A DNA stretch of 63,496 bases from Granulicella sp. (GCA_003132145.1 PKWU01000066.1:31648-95143), one strand, 5' to 3'. Shown: positions 38,325 through 52,020, numbered from the stretch's first letter. The notes: a model not told the origin generated them from the sequence alone. Numbers and translations are program-made.

Positions 38325-38999
38325 CTATACCTTCCCGTGTCTGCGCCGCATAAGAACCACCGCGCCAAACAGTCCGGTTCCCAGCAGGACCAGGCTGGTT
38401 GGTTCCGGTGCGGACGCCGTAGGAGGCGGGTCCGTCATGAATATCTGAGGCTCGCTGCCAGGGGCGTAGTCGCCGGTGGGAATGTATGCTACATCATTCG
38501 CAAAGTCGCTGGAGGGCAGCGTGGGAGCAATGAGGAGGGCCTGCGCTGCCATGGCCTGAGCATTTGCGTCGAGCGCGCCATCCGTATTTGCGTACGTAAG
38601 CGACGGATCCATGATGCTCCAGATGGCGAACTGGACATCGGCTGTCTGTTGGTTCCAGTCAGTGGCGGGGTACTGGTTGTATAGGTACGCGTCGGCCAAA
38701 AAGTCGGTTCCCGACTCGCCGTCGATGGTGTCGCTGGGGGAGATGGACGACACACTGATGCCGGTCACATTCCAGGGCTGATCGAGGCTGACGCCGCGCT
38801 CATAATTCAGGCAGGACATATCGACATAGATATTGCTGCCGTACGGGCCTGTGTACTCGAATATGTAGGGGTAGACGAACTCGTAGTCTTCGCTTTGGCC
38901 GCCGATCCCGATGAAATCGAGCGTGTCGGCAAAGCTGACTCGTGAGACGAGGAAGACGAGGGAGACGATCAACGCAACTACGATATTCTTTAATCGCAT
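38325..38999 (-). CDS. PEP-CTERM sorting-domain protein
   Basis: 224 residues. Signal peptide (NIVVALIVSLVFLVSRVSFAD). The central domain has a beta-rich appearance, with EYTGPYGSNIYVDMSCLNYE in the early part. The C-terminal APEPTSLVLLGTGLFGAVVLMRRRHGKV, in two adjoining pieces, is a canonical PEP-CTERM tail: PEP motif, hydrophobic helix, Arg cluster. It is recognised by exosortase for surface sorting, usually together with exopolysaccharide. ATG at 38999 has AGGAG eight bases upstream; an upstream TTG is disfavoured. No exosortase gene is seen in the window. Confidence 0.88.
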   Translation of the reverse strand: MRLKNIVVALIVSLVFLVSRVSFADTLDFIGIGGQSEDYEFVYPYIFEYTGPYGSNIYVDMSCLNYERGVSLDQPWNVTGISVSSISPSDTIDGESGTDFLADAYLYNQYPATDWNQQTADVQFAIWSIMDPSLTYANTDGALDANAQAMAAQALLIAPTLPSSDFANDVAYIPTGDYAPGSEPQIFMTDPPPTASAPEPTSLVLLGTGLFGAVVLMRRRHGKV

Positions 39000-39765
39000 G
39001 GTGAAGCTCCTGGGGATCAAATTGCAATCGAATGCAGTAAATCAGTGGTCTAAGGTCTAAACAATCTGTTGCTAAAAAACTGCCGTCTCCTGGGCCTCTC
39101 TGTCGAAAAACTGTGCCGTTTCGCGTCAGTCCAACGATCAGTCACACCCAGCAAACGGAAATCTTGAATCCCCTTCGCTGTAAATATAGAGAATTCCTTG
39201 CCGCTTAGGAAGCAATTAATGGTAATCAAACCATTATGTTTCTGCCCATTGGGAATCGGTTACTCGCGGGCGATGACCCAAGTTACTTTCGGTCTGCAAC
39301 GTAATTTGGTCCGCATCATCTACTCGCACAGAATCTCCCGCGCGCATTCGCGTTCTTGCTGCGTGTGCAGCAGGATGCTGGCAAATTCTGTCCAATAACC
39401 TCTCCGATCTGCACGGTTGACGGCAGGATCGCTGAAGAAAACCGGCAACCCGGCAAGCCGCCGCAACCAGGTCCGCATCAGATGCAATTGAGCAGGACGC
39501 GTTCTTCGCAGTGCGCTCAATATCGAGTGCCGCTGGCAGTCTCATGCAGGGCGGGAGTGCCGCGCAAGTGCCCGCACGCAGGCGACAGACCGAACGCAAA
39601 GCCGCGATCCATGCCTCAACAACCGCTCCCGCTACACGCGGCAAATTATTCGCGAGCGGTCGCGTCCTTTCAGCGTTTCTGCCCGTCTGTATCAATAGGT
39701 TCCAGCCATTCTTGCGTTGGGGTTTAGGTGGCAAGCGAATGCTCCGCTGTTGATGTTGATTGCCG
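39000..39765. other. 766-bp intergenic region upstream of the large TonB receptor
   Basis: Frames here lack recognisable protein features. Small inverted repeat AATGGT-AATCA-AACCATT near 39220-39237. It should contain promoters for the PEP-CTERM gene (minus) and the TonB gene (plus). A decayed gene cannot be excluded. Confidence 0.45.
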
Positions 39766-43746
<3,981 letters not shown>

Positions 43747-43752
43747 GTACAG

Positions 43753-43787
43753 TTGCAGGTTGTAGGTTGCAGGTTGTTAGTTGCCGC
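43753..43787. repeat. Heptamer array after the TonB receptor stop codon
   Basis: Units TTGCAGG, TTGTAGG, TTGCAGG, TTGTTAG, TTGCCGC, starting 6 bp beyond the TAA. Confidence 0.8.
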
Positions 43788-43799
43788 GGTTTTGATAGG

Positions 43800-43869
43800 G
43801 ATGGGCTTCAGCCCATCCATTAGCGGTTCAAAATCGACGGGGCTGGTAGCCCGGGGTTTCAACCCCGGG
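43800..43869. repeat. Two palindromes of the GGGCTTCAGCCC type
   Basis: GATGGGCT-TC-AGCCCATC (43800-43817) and CCCGGGGTT-TC-AACCCCGGG (43850-43869), followed by CTGAGGGAATCTGGAATATG. Related sequences occur inside the L-serine dehydratase gene (54883-55030). Confidence 0.8.
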
Positions 43870-43943
43870 TCTCCCCTGAGGGAATCTGGAATATGTTCCG
43901 GCCTGTCTCTACATAAGGTCGGCAGCAATAAGAGGAGAAGTCG

Positions 43944-46148
43944 ATGCGGCGAGCGATAGCGGCGGTTTTGGTGGCAGGGATGGTGGGTTCGCCGGCAGGT
44001 GTGCCGTTGGCTGCCGTGGCGCAGCAGCAGCAAAGCGCGCCGCTGATGACTATCCATACGAACGTGGACCGGGTGCTGACCAACGTCGTCGTGCGCGACA
44101 AGAAGACCGGCGCGCTGATCAAGGGGCTCAAGGAGACCGACTTCACCGTCTCCGAGGACAAGAAGCCGCAGAAGATCACCAGCTTCGACTACCAGAATGT
44201 CGATGAAGCCGTCACGCTGGCGGAGAAGACGACGGTGACGGGTACTTCCACCACCAAGAAGAAGACGATCGCGGACATTGTGAGCAACGACTTCGCCGCC
44301 TCCCCGGATGAGTTGAAGGACCGCCGCCTGATCGTGATGTTCTTCGACCTCAGCAGCATGCAGCCGGAAGATGTGACGCGCGCCGTGGACGCGGCCAAGG
44401 ATTACATCAACAACCACATGGCGCCGGCTGACCTGGCAGCATCGGTCAGCCTGGTCTCGGGCCTGAGCATGGACCAGGACTTTACCTCGGACAAGGCCTC
44501 GCTGATCGCTGCGGTCAGCAAGTACGACGGCACCGAAGGCTCGGGCTTCGACTTAGGCAGCGAAGGCGGCGGCACCGACGCAACCTCGGACGACTCGTCG
44601 AGCTTCGTGGCCGACGACAGCGAGTTCAACGCCCTGAACACCGACCGCCAGTTGTATGCGATCCGCACCATCTGCAAGTCCATCGAGAAGGTCGAGCAGA
44701 AGAAGAGCATGCTGTACTTCTCGGGCGGCCTCACCCGGCAGGGCATCGAGAACCAGGCCAGCATCCGCGCGGCGACCAACGAGTGTGTGAAGGCGAATAC
44801 CGCGATGTATGCGGTCGACACGCGCGGCCTGCAGGCGCTGAACCCAGTGGGCGATGCGTCCAGCGGCAGCAAGCGCGGCACCGGAGCCTATAGCGGCGCG
44901 TCGATGCAGGAGCAGTTGAACTCGAACTTCAACTCGCAGGAGACGCTGGGCACGCTGGCCAGCGATACCGGCGGCAAGCTGTTCGTCGACTCGAACGACT
45001 TCGGGCCGGCCTTCCAGCAGGTGCAGCACGACACCGAGGCCTACTACATCATCGGCTTCCACTCCAGCAACCCGGCGCGCGATGGCGGCTATCGCCACCT
45101 GAATATTGCGCTGCTCAACCATCCGGATGCGAAGCTCGAATACCGGCCCGGATACTATGCGCCGGCGGACTTCCAGCACGCCAAGACCGAAGACCGCGAG
45201 ATGGCGCTGACCGAGCAGATGCGCAGCGATGTGCCCGCCACGGATGTCGCCGTCTATCTTGAGGCGCTCTACTTCCGCCTGGACGATGGCAAGTTCTACA
45301 TCCCAATCTCGGTAGTCATCCCCGGATCGCAGATCCACGCCACGACGGTGAAGGATAAGGATAAGGCCAACATCGACATCCTCGGCCAGGTCAAGAACGC
45401 CCAGAGCATCGCGGTCGGCCAGGTGCGCCAGACGATCCCGCTTGCAATCGACGCAAGCCAGCATCTTGAGAAGAAAAACGTTCAGTATTCCACCGGCTTC
45501 ACGCTGGCGCCCGGCAAGTATCACGTGAAGTTCGTAGTGCGCGAGAACCAGTCCGGCAACATGGGCAGCTTCGAGACTGACATCCAGGTCCCGGACATGA
45601 AGAAGACGCCGCTCAAGCTGAGCTCAATCGTGATGTCGAGCCAGCGTCAGCCGAACACGGCGAAGAAGGTGGTCGACCCGCTGGTGCGCGACGGGCTGGA
45701 GTGGGTGCCGAATGTGCCGCACGTCTTCCGCCAGGACCAGCATCTCTTCTTCCTGTACGAGGTGTACGCCCCGACCAAGGACAAGGATGCGCCCGCCCCG
45801 ACGACGGCCGCAGTCCCGGGCCTGACCAAGAGGGAAGGCGGTGCGGTGCGCGTGCTCACCAGCATCGAGTTCCTGCTCGGCGGGGTGAAGGTCTACGAGA
45901 CTCCGATGGTGGAGGCGACGGCGATCAATATTCCCGAGCGCGATGCGGTGGCGTTCCAGTTCGACGTGCCGCTGACCGGGTTGAAGCCGGGCACCTACGT
46001 CTGCCAGGTCAACGTCATTGACGATGCAGGCGGCAACTTCAGCTTCCCGCGCATGGCGCTGAAAGTGACGCCGCCGCTGGCGCCGGCTGCACCGGGGACG
46101 ACTCCGATCGCCGCCGCTGCCACTCCGAAGGCTGCACCGGGCTTGTAA
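43944..46148 (+). CDS. VWFA-related acidobacterial domain protein (long form)
   Basis: 734 residues. Signal peptide (AIAAVLVAGMVGSPAGVPLA, then AVAQQQQ). MTIHTNVDRVLTNVVVRDKKT starts the VWFA-related domain; the metal-site motif appears as MFFDLSSMQ (D-x-S-S, close to the MIDAS DxSxS). SMLYFSGGLTRQG and YIIGFHSSNPARDGGYR follow. The C-terminal ~300 residues contain two beta-sandwich-like parts (YSTGFTLAPGKYHVKFVVRE; AFQFDVPLTGLKPGTYVCQV). Probably exported. It precedes a secreted DinB-like protein in the same direction. Confidence 0.87.
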   Translation: MRRAIAAVLVAGMVGSPAGVPLAAVAQQQQSAPLMTIHTNVDRVLTNVVVRDKKTGALIKGLKETDFTVSEDKKPQKITSFDYQNVDEAVTLAEKTTVTGTSTTKKKTIADIVSNDFAASPDELKDRRLIVMFFDLSSMQPEDVTRAVDAAKDYINNHMAPADLAASVSLVSGLSMDQDFTSDKASLIAAVSKYDGTEGSGFDLGSEGGGTDATSDDSSSFVADDSEFNALNTDRQLYAIRTICKSIEKVEQKKSMLYFSGGLTRQGIENQASIRAATNECVKANTAMYAVDTRGLQALNPVGDASSGSKRGTGAYSGASMQEQLNSNFNSQETLGTLASDTGGKLFVDSNDFGPAFQQVQHDTEAYYIIGFHSSNPARDGGYRHLNIALLNHPDAKLEYRPGYYAPADFQHAKTEDREMALTEQMRSDVPATDVAVYLEALYFRLDDGKFYIPISVVIPGSQIHATTVKDKDKANIDILGQVKNAQSIAVGQVRQTIPLAIDASQHLEKKNVQYSTGFTLAPGKYHVKFVVRENQSGNMGSFETDIQVPDMKKTPLKLSSIVMSSQRQPNTAKKVVDPLVRDGLEWVPNVPHVFRQDQHLFFLYEVYAPTKDKDAPAPTTAAVPGLTKREGGAVRVLTSIEFLLGGVKVYETPMVEATAINIPERDAVAFQFDVPLTGLKPGTYVCQVNVIDDAGGNFSFPRMALKVTPPLAPAAPGTTPIAAAATPKAAPGL

Positions 46149-46211
46149 GGCTGGCAGTCGCTGGATGCACACAAATCTGATAGGCTTGGCTCGTTTCGAA
46201 GGGAGACATAT

Positions 46212-46832
46212 ATGACGATCAATCGGATGAAGTTAACCCTTACAGCCGCGGCCCTCGCTCTTATGATTGGAACCGCCGTGGGAGTTCAAGCCCAGATGGG
46301 TGGCATGGGAGCCGGCCCTGCGGTCGCTCCAGGCTCCGCCGTCGATCCTGCGAAGTCCCTCGACGCCTCGCTGACCCGCATCGAGAACCTCTGGATGGGC
46401 GTGGCCCAGGCCATGCCCGCCGACAAATACGGCTTCGCGCCAAGCGCCGCGATCTTCGTACCCGGCCAGAAGGTCCAGTACGACGGCGTGCGCACCTTCG
46501 CGCAGATCGTCACCCACACCATCCAGGCCAACTACAGTGCGTTCGCGTCCATCGGCGGAATAAAGCCCGACGTGGACACCAAGGCCATCGGCGATCTTAA
46601 ATCCAAGGACGATATCGTCAAGGCGCTGGCCGCAACCTTCGCCTTCGCGCACAAGGCCGTCGCCAACGTCACCGCCGCCAATGCCTTCCAGAGCGTCCGC
46701 GGCCTGCAAACCCCGGCCAGCATGTTTGCCGGCGCTGTCGGACACGCGGAAGACGAGTACGGCCAGGCAGTCGAGTATCTGCGCATGAATGCCATCGTCC
46801 CGCCGGCCAGCGAAACCAGGCCCAGGATGTAG
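46212..46832 (+). CDS. Exported DinB-family protein
   Basis: 206 residues. Signal peptide (LTLTAAALALMIGTAVGVQAQ in two parts). The mature domain is a four-helix DinB fold (AKSLDASLTRIENLWMGVAQAM; RTFAQIVTHTIQANYSAFAS; MFAGAVGHAEDEYGQAVEYL). The His residues in IVTHTI and AVGHAEDEYG are positioned like the metal ligands of DinB/YfiT proteins. An exported DinB-like protein may bind a metal or thiol cofactor; the substrate is unknown. AGGGAG upstream of ATG at 46212. Followed by a strong terminator. Confidence 0.87.
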   Translation: MTINRMKLTLTAAALALMIGTAVGVQAQMGGMGAGPAVAPGSAVDPAKSLDASLTRIENLWMGVAQAMPADKYGFAPSAAIFVPGQKVQYDGVRTFAQIVTHTIQANYSAFASIGGIKPDVDTKAIGDLKSKDDIVKALAATFAFAHKAVANVTAANAFQSVRGLQTPASMFAGAVGHAEDEYGQAVEYLRMNAIVPPASETRPRM

Positions 46833-46867
46833 GGAAGCCGTCCTTCCCCAGAAAACGTCCTGACAGC

Positions 46868-46895
46868 AAAAGAGCAGCCCCTGGGCTGCTCTTTT
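46868..46895 (+). terminator. Bidirectional terminator
   Basis: AAAAGAGCAGCCC (46868-46880) pairs perfectly with GGGCTGCTCTTTT (46883-46895), with flanking A and T runs on either side. It lies between the convergent DinB-like and beta-barrel genes. Confidence 0.93.
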
Positions 46896-46913
46896 CTCTT
46901 TCTCACACCGACC

Positions 46914-47879
46914 CTATCGCACGGTCTCCGCCAGCCGCGGCGGCGCCCTCAGCAGAAAAGTAAACGAGAAGCCGCCGACGTCATCGTGGTCGCGCAGGCT
47001 TCTGTTGTAGAACCCCGACAGCGTGACGTGGGGCGACAGCGGAATATCCAGCGACGCAATGAAGCCATTGTCCTCGCCCGGATCCGTATTGGTCGCAGTC
47101 GTCACCTTCTTCTTTCCCTTGCCGGTAGTGGAGTACACCAGGTTCTTGTCCAGGGGCAGTTCTTCGTACGCATCTGCCTCGAAGGTGGCATGCCAAGGCA
47201 AATCGACCGATGTGCCGGCCTGAAAGTGCGCCATCGGTCCCACCGCGACATAGCTCTTCAGCACGCGCTGTTCCACCAGGATGCTGGTGTCGCCAATCCC
47301 GAGTTCGACGTCCGGAGTGAAGATGTCAAAGCTCTTCTCGAAATGATTGTTGATGTTGTACGTGACCTGACCCGCTCCCAGGCCGTAATCTGTGTTGCCC
47401 GAAGGCAATCCCAAGGAGATAGTCCCGCTGTAACCGAGGGATCGCGCGTTCACATTGCCCTGGAACGACAGCGTCGTATCTCCGAATATGCTCCCCTGGA
47501 TAGCATAGGAGTAGACCGGCCTCGCCACCGTGCCTATGTTGGCATCGATGCTGATGTATGTGTAGATGGGCACGCCCGCATCCACGCTGAAGTACTTATT
47601 CAGCCGGTAGGCAACATTCGGATTCAGGATCGAAGACCAGCCATTGGTCGAATCGTGCTGCGAACTCGTTCCCACCGACGCGTTGAATCCTTTGGCAGCG
47701 GGAATGATGCCCTCGGGGCCGCTATCGTTGACCGACGCAGCTGCGCTGATGGCCGCCAGTTCGTCCATCTCCGCCGACGGGTTAGCCTGCGCCCAGACCG
47801 CGGGGACCAGGCCTGCGAAGAAGATGGGAATGGCGGAGAGTGAGAGCAGCAGACCGCGGCCACCTTTTGGGATGGACAA
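46914..47879 (-). CDS. Predicted outer-membrane beta-barrel protein
   Basis: 321 residues. Signal peptide (GLLLSLSAIPIFFAGLVPAVWAQ in two halves). The rest has alternating hydrophobic residues in strands, for example YSYAIQGSIFGDTTLSFQGN and LGYSGTISLGLPSGNTDYG, ending in FSFTFLLRAPPRLAETVR. Resembles transporter-type (DUF3187/OmpW-like) barrels but the family is not certain. The start is TTG at 47879 because AGGAG lies seven bases upstream; a TTG five codons earlier lacks such a site. Convergent with the DinB-like gene across a shared terminator. Confidence 0.7.
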   Translation of the reverse strand: MSIPKGGRGLLLSLSAIPIFFAGLVPAVWAQANPSAEMDELAAISAAASVNDSGPEGIIPAAKGFNASVGTSSQHDSTNGWSSILNPNVAYRLNKYFSVDAGVPIYTYISIDANIGTVARPVYSYAIQGSIFGDTTLSFQGNVNARSLGYSGTISLGLPSGNTDYGLGAGQVTYNINNHFEKSFDIFTPDVELGIGDTSILVEQRVLKSYVAVGPMAHFQAGTSVDLPWHATFEADAYEELPLDKNLVYSTTGKGKKKVTTATNTDPGEDNGFIASLDIPLSPHVTLSGFYNRSLRDHDDVGGFSFTFLLRAPPRLAETVR

Positions 47880-47991
47880 TCGAGCACTCCTCAAGCAGCA
47901 CCGACTAGGCTAGCAGACAAGCATACGCACAGTGAAGGCATCCCCTCACCGCTATCCGCAAGAGAAATCGTTCATCTTCCGGCTCACTCGC

Positions 47992-49128
47992 TTACCGCTC
48001 CGCAATCGGAGTATAGGGCTCCGGATAGGGCGGCCCAATGTAGTCCGCGCGCGGCCGAATCAGCCGGTTATCGTCCAACTGCTCGATCACATGCGCTGTC
48101 CAGCCCGCGATCCGGCTGATCGCGAAGATCGGCGTGAACAGATCGATCTCCACCCCCAGCGTGGTGTAGGTCGAAGCGGAATAGAAGTCCACGTTGGCGT
48201 TGAGCTTCTTTTCCTTGTTGATGAACAGCTCGATCGTCCGCGACATGTCGAACCACTTCGGATTGCCTGCCGACCGGCCCAGGTCCTCAGACATCTTGCG
48301 CAGGTGGGTCGCCCGCGGGTCTTCCGTGACGTACACGCGATGGCCGAAGCCGGAGATCTTCTTCTTCTGCGCCAGCAACACCTTCACATACTCCACCGGG
48401 TCGGCGCCCGCCTCGTCGATGGCAAACAGCAGCTTCATCGTCTCCGCGTTCGCGCCGCCGTGCAGCGGGCCCTTGAGCGCGCCGATCGCGCCAACGATCG
48501 CCGAATGCATGTCCGAGAGCGTCGATGCAATCACGCGCGCCGCGAACGTGCTGGCGTTCAGCTCATGGTCGGCCTGCAGAATGAGGGCCACATCCAGCGC
48601 CCGGGTCGCCGTCTCCGTCGGGTTCACCCCATTCAGCATGCGCAGAAAGTTCGCCGAGTGCGATAGGTTGCGGTCTGGATCGATGATCGACTTGCCCTTG
48701 CGGATGCGGTCGAAGATCGCCACAATCATCGCGATCTGCGAAGTCAGCCGGTAGCTCTTACGCACGTTGGCCTCATGCGACGAATCCTTCTCGTCCGGGT
48801 CGTAGAGCGACAGCAGGCTGACCGCGGTGCGCAGCACCTCCATCGGCGTCGACTCATGGGGCACATTCCGCAGGAACTCGTAGATGCGCCAGTTCAGCGA
48901 ACGCGCAAAGGCCAACTCCTTGCTGAATTCGGCGAGCTGGGCCGCAGTCGGAAGCACCCCAAACCACAGAAGATACGTGGTCTCCTCGAAGTTCGAGTGA
49001 TTGGCGAGCTCATGGATGTCGATGCCGCGATAGGCAAGGACGCCGGCTTCTCCATCGATCCAGCAGATCGATGATTTCGTGGCGATGATGCCTTCAAGAC
49101 CCTTAATGGGCAGAACTGCGGATGACAT
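47992..49128 (-). CDS. gltA: Citrate synthase
   Basis: 378 residues. Condenses acetyl-CoA and oxaloacetate to citrate (TCA cycle). LQADHELNASTFAARVIAST holds the first catalytic His; GALKGPLHGGANAE the second; ISGFGHRVYVTEDPRATHL contains the conserved His-Arg pair; and FYSASTYTTLGV with IFAISRIAGWTAHVIEQ follow. The length fits the short Gram-positive-like/2-methylcitrate synthase-like group, but no prp genes are nearby, so citrate synthase is favoured. ATG at 49128; the longer frame is upstream sequence. Confidence 0.93.
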   Translation of the reverse strand: MSSAVLPIKGLEGIIATKSSICWIDGEAGVLAYRGIDIHELANHSNFEETTYLLWFGVLPTAAQLAEFSKELAFARSLNWRIYEFLRNVPHESTPMEVLRTAVSLLSLYDPDEKDSSHEANVRKSYRLTSQIAMIVAIFDRIRKGKSIIDPDRNLSHSANFLRMLNGVNPTETATRALDVALILQADHELNASTFAARVIASTLSDMHSAIVGAIGALKGPLHGGANAETMKLLFAIDEAGADPVEYVKVLLAQKKKISGFGHRVYVTEDPRATHLRKMSEDLGRSAGNPKWFDMSRTIELFINKEKKLNANVDFYSASTYTTLGVEIDLFTPIFAISRIAGWTAHVIEQLDDNRLIRPRADYIGPPYPEPYTPIAER

Positions 49129-49480
49129 AGACGAACCCTCTTCGCGGAATAAAACGAACCTTAGCTTAAGGTTATAGCGCAGCGGCGAAACGCTTGTCAC
49201 GAAAATGGGTCGGCGATCCGTCTTCGCGGCCCGCACAGGTTCTCGCCGTGAGGCAGAAATGCTCCGAACGAGGCTCTCTGGCAGGCATTCCGTCGGCCCC
49301 CGCCGGTTACGCCGCGCCAATCGGTCCGGTTGCCGGAATACTCGACCCTCCGGCTTATTCCCGGCGCGGTTTCAGCCAGCGGCGTCACCTGAGCTATATT
49401 TGTTTCTAGAGTTTCCTGCATTTCAGGAGGCGCCCGCGCGTGCCCAGCGAAGCGCACCGCGGATCAAGGAGGAAGAATCT

Positions 49481-50308
49481 ATGAGCGAAACGGAACCAGT
49501 GGTGGTAGCCGAGCGGTCCGCCTCGGGAGCATTTATTGCGGTGGTCGTCGTTGCTTTTCTGTTGGGGGTTGGTGCGTTGATCTGGTGCTACGGCCTGCAG
49601 AGCCACATCGCCGCGACCGACCAGAAACTCGCCGCCGCCGACAAGAAGAACGCCGACCTCGCCGATCAACTCGATGCGACCAAGGCCCGGCTCAGCGCCA
49701 CCACCGAAACCCTCAGCCAGAACGTCGGCGCCACCCAGAAGCAGATCGAGGTTCGTGCCCAGACCATCATGGCGGCGCAGAAGCAACAGAACGCCGAGAC
49801 CGCCAAGCTCGCGCAGCAGCAGCAGGCAGCCGAGAAGCAGATCGGCGCCGTCTCCAGCGATGTAGCCAACGTGAAGACCGATGTCGGCGGCGTCAAGACC
49901 GATGTAGCCACCACGCGCAGCGACCTCGAGACCACCAAATCGCAGCTTCAGCGCGTCGTCGGCGACGCCGGCGTGATGAGCGGCCTGATCGCCACCAACC
50001 ACTCCGAACTCGAGATTCTGAAGCACAAGGGCGATCGCAACTATGTTGAGTTCACTCTGCAGAAGGGCGCAAAGCCCACCCTGCTCTCCACCATCACGCT
50101 GCAACTGAAGAAGGTGGACGACAAACACTCGCGCTACACCCTCAACGTCAGCGCCGACGATCGCAACATCGAGAAGAAGGACAAGAACCTCGATGAGCCC
50201 GTGCAGTTCTATACCGGCAAGAACCCCGTTCTCTTCGAACTCGTCGTCAACAACATCGAAAAGAACAAGGTCTCTGGCTATCTTTCAACACCCAAGACCG
50301 CGCCATAG
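49481..50308 (+). CDS. Membrane-anchored coiled-coil protein
   Basis: 275 residues. One transmembrane helix (GAFIAVVVVAFLLGVGALIW, residues ~15-35), a long coiled coil (~38-170: LAAADKKNADLADQLDATKA, AKLAQQQQAAEKQIGAV, TTRSDLETTKSQLQRVV), then a beta-rich domain (VEFTLQKGAKPTLLSTITLQ, SRYTLNVSADDRNI) ending KVSGYLSTPKTAP. The beta domain repeats a motif seen in other acidobacterial proteins; function is unknown. ATG at 49481 has AAGGAGG nine bases upstream. Divergent from gltA. Confidence 0.82.
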   Translation: MSETEPVVVAERSASGAFIAVVVVAFLLGVGALIWCYGLQSHIAATDQKLAAADKKNADLADQLDATKARLSATTETLSQNVGATQKQIEVRAQTIMAAQKQQNAETAKLAQQQQAAEKQIGAVSSDVANVKTDVGGVKTDVATTRSDLETTKSQLQRVVGDAGVMSGLIATNHSELEILKHKGDRNYVEFTLQKGAKPTLLSTITLQLKKVDDKHSRYTLNVSADDRNIEKKDKNLDEPVQFYTGKNPVLFELVVNNIEKNKVSGYLSTPKTAP

Positions 50309-50385
50309 ACAACGGTAGCGCTTAGGGCGGAGTCGCGGTAAACTCTGAAACCCGCTTGATTCGCGGCTAAAAGCGAGCACACACG

Positions 50386-50420
50386 CAGAACGGGGGACGC
50401 TATGAGCGTCCCCCGTTCTG
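50386..50420. terminator. 15-bp stem terminator
   Basis: CAGAACGGGGGACGC (50386-50400) and GCGTCCCCCGTTCTG (50406-50420), perfect, loop TATGA. It lies between the convergent coiled-coil gene and the 18-residue basic peptide gene and may serve both. Confidence 0.88.
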
Positions 50421-50437
50421 CTTTGCCTTGGGTTGGA

Positions 50438-50494
50438 TTACTTCTTTTTGGCTGCCTTCTTAGCTACCTTCTTCGCTGCTTTCTTGGTTGCCAT
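50438..50494 (-). CDS. 18-residue Lys/Ala-rich basic peptide, histone H1-like
   Basis: ATG at 50494 to TAA at 50438: MATKKAAKKVAKKAAKKK. Ten of 18 residues are Lys. GGAG lies nine bases upstream of the ATG, inverted repeats lie further upstream, and a strong terminator begins 18 bp after the stop, so it looks like a complete small transcription unit. Lys/Ala-rich repeats of this kind occur in bacterial histone H1-like nucleoid proteins and in HU C-terminal tails; this would be an unusually short free version. It may be a DNA-binding peptide, or the remnant of a longer tail. Sure of the reading frame, unsure of expression. Confidence 0.55.
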   Translation of the reverse strand: MATKKAAKKVAKKAAKKK

Positions 50495-50511
50495 TTGCCT
50501 ATTCTCCCTAT

Positions 50512-50549
50512 CGATAAGTTATCGACGCTGCAACAGTGAAAGTTGCAGC
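50512..50549 (-). promoter_or_regulatory. Two inverted repeats upstream of the basic peptide gene
   Basis: CGATAA-G-TTATCG (50512-50524) and GCTGCAAC-AGTGAAA-GTTGCAGC (50527-50549), next to each other and 18-55 bp upstream of the peptide ATG. They may be regulator sites or leader RNA hairpins. Confidence 0.5.
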
Positions 50550-50764
50550 TAACGAAGGTATAGTTTTGATGAAATTCAGTGTCAAGGAAAATCGATCATT
50601 TCTTGATTTTTTTTTTGCAGGAGAAGATACCTCGGTGCATGCCCTCGAGCACGAATTGCATCCGTTGAATCTCTCCGACGCTCTTAACTTTCCCGAAGCA
50701 TCGACACGTATGCCATGTATCGCACGCAAAACGTATACTGCGGAATCGATAGGAGGACGTCGTC

Positions 50765-51973
50765 ATGCAGGATGAATCGCAAGAGATCGTCATCGTCTCC
50801 GCGGCGCGTACGCCCGTCGGAAAATTCCAGGGAGCGCTCTCCGGCTTCTCCGCAACCGAGCTTGGCGCGCTCGCTGTACGCGAGGCAGTCTCACGCGCCG
50901 CCATCGATCCAGCAAGCGTAGATGAGTGCCTCATGGGATGCGTCCTCGCTGCGGGCCTCGGCCAAAACCCCGCGCGCCAAGCGGCTTTGCGCGGTGGTCT
51001 CGCTGATACCGTCTCCGCAATGACCCTCAACATGGTCTGTGGTTCCGGCCTCAAAGCGGTCGCGCTCGCTGCCCAATCCATCGCCACGGGCAACGCCGGG
51101 ATCGTCGTCGCAGGCGGAATGGAGTCGATGTCCAACGCGCCTTATCTTCTGCCCCAAGCGCGCAAGGGCTTCCGCATGGGCGACTCCATCGCCGTCGACT
51201 CCATGATTCGCGATGGCCTCTGGTGCGCCTGCGAAGACTTCCACATGGGCATGACCGCCGAACTCGTCGCCGAAAGATTCTCCATCACGCGTGCCCAGCA
51301 GGATGCCTACGCACTGGAGTCACACCGCCGCGCGACCATCGCTCAGAGAGAGGGCCGCTTCGCTGTGGAAATCGCGTCTGTAACTCTGCCCACAAGTTCA
51401 TCCGCCCGCAAGAGCGACGCCGCACCCGCCATCTTCTCGCACGATGAGAGTGTGCGCGAAGACGCTTCACTCCAAGCGCTCTCTGCCCTCCGCCCCGCAT
51501 TCAAGCCGGACGGCACCGTCACCGCAGGCAACGCGCCCGGCGTCAACGACGCAGCCGCAGCCGTTATCGTCATGTCCGCCGCGCGCGCTTCGTCGCTGGG
51601 CCTGAAGCCGCTCGCCACCATTCGCGCGCAAGCCACCAGCGGCGTCGCGCCGAAGTGGGTCATGATGGCGCCCGTCACCGGCGTCCAGAAGGTCCTCGCC
51701 CGCGCCGGCTGGAGCAGCGACTCCGTCGACCTCTTCGAACTGAACGAAGCATTCGGCGTCCAGGCCATCGCCGTCATGCGCGAACTCGGCGTATCGGCCG
51801 ACCGCGTCAACGTCAACGGAGGCGCAGTCGCCATCGGCCACCCCATCGGAGCCTCCGGCGCGCGCATCCTCGTCACCCTCATCCACGAGATGATCCGCCG
51901 CGACGTGCATCGTGGCGTCGCCGCCCTCTGCCTCGGCGGCGGAAACTCCGTCGCCCTCGCCATCGAGCGCTAG
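50765..51973 (+). CDS. Acetyl-CoA acetyltransferase (thiolase II family)
   Basis: 402 residues. Condenses two acetyl-CoA to acetoacetyl-CoA or the reverse. [32 protein letters not shown] with the nucleophilic Cys, [50 protein letters not shown] with the catalytic His, and [12 protein letters not shown] with the second Cys. Biosynthetic (PhaA/AtoB-like) or degradative use cannot be separated without context. ATG at 50765 with AGGAGG nine bases upstream. No phaB or bdh nearby. Confidence 0.93.
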   Translation: MQDESQEIVIVSAARTPVGKFQGALSGFSATELGALAVREAVSRAAIDPASVDECLMGCVLAAGLGQNPARQAALRGGLADTVSAMTLNMVCGSGLKAVALAAQSIATGNAGIVVAGGMESMSNAPYLLPQARKGFRMGDSIAVDSMIRDGLWCACEDFHMGMTAELVAERFSITRAQQDAYALESHRRATIAQREGRFAVEIASVTLPTSSSARKSDAAPAIFSHDESVREDASLQALSALRPAFKPDGTVTAGNAPGVNDAAAAVIVMSAARASSLGLKPLATIRAQATSGVAPKWVMMAPVTGVQKVLARAGWSSDSVDLFELNEAFGVQAIAVMRELGVSADRVNVNGGAVAIGHPIGASGARILVTLIHEMIRRDVHRGVAALCLGGGNSVALAIER

Positions 51974-51978
51974 CCCGC

Positions 51979-52012
51979 TTGTCATTCCGCAGCGCAGCGA
52001 AGGAATCTGCTT
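51979..52012. repeat. GTCAT-type repeat after thiolase
   Basis: GTCATTCCGCAGCGCAGCG followed by AAGGAATCTGCTTTT; a short version of the dispersed family. Confidence 0.8.
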
Positions 52013-52020
52013 TTCCCCAT

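Noticed and set aside
50588..50616. AAAATC...GATTTT with T10 as a terminator upstream of thiolase
   Set aside because: Stem is only six A/T-rich pairs and no plus-strand gene ends just before it; could be a chance homopolymer.
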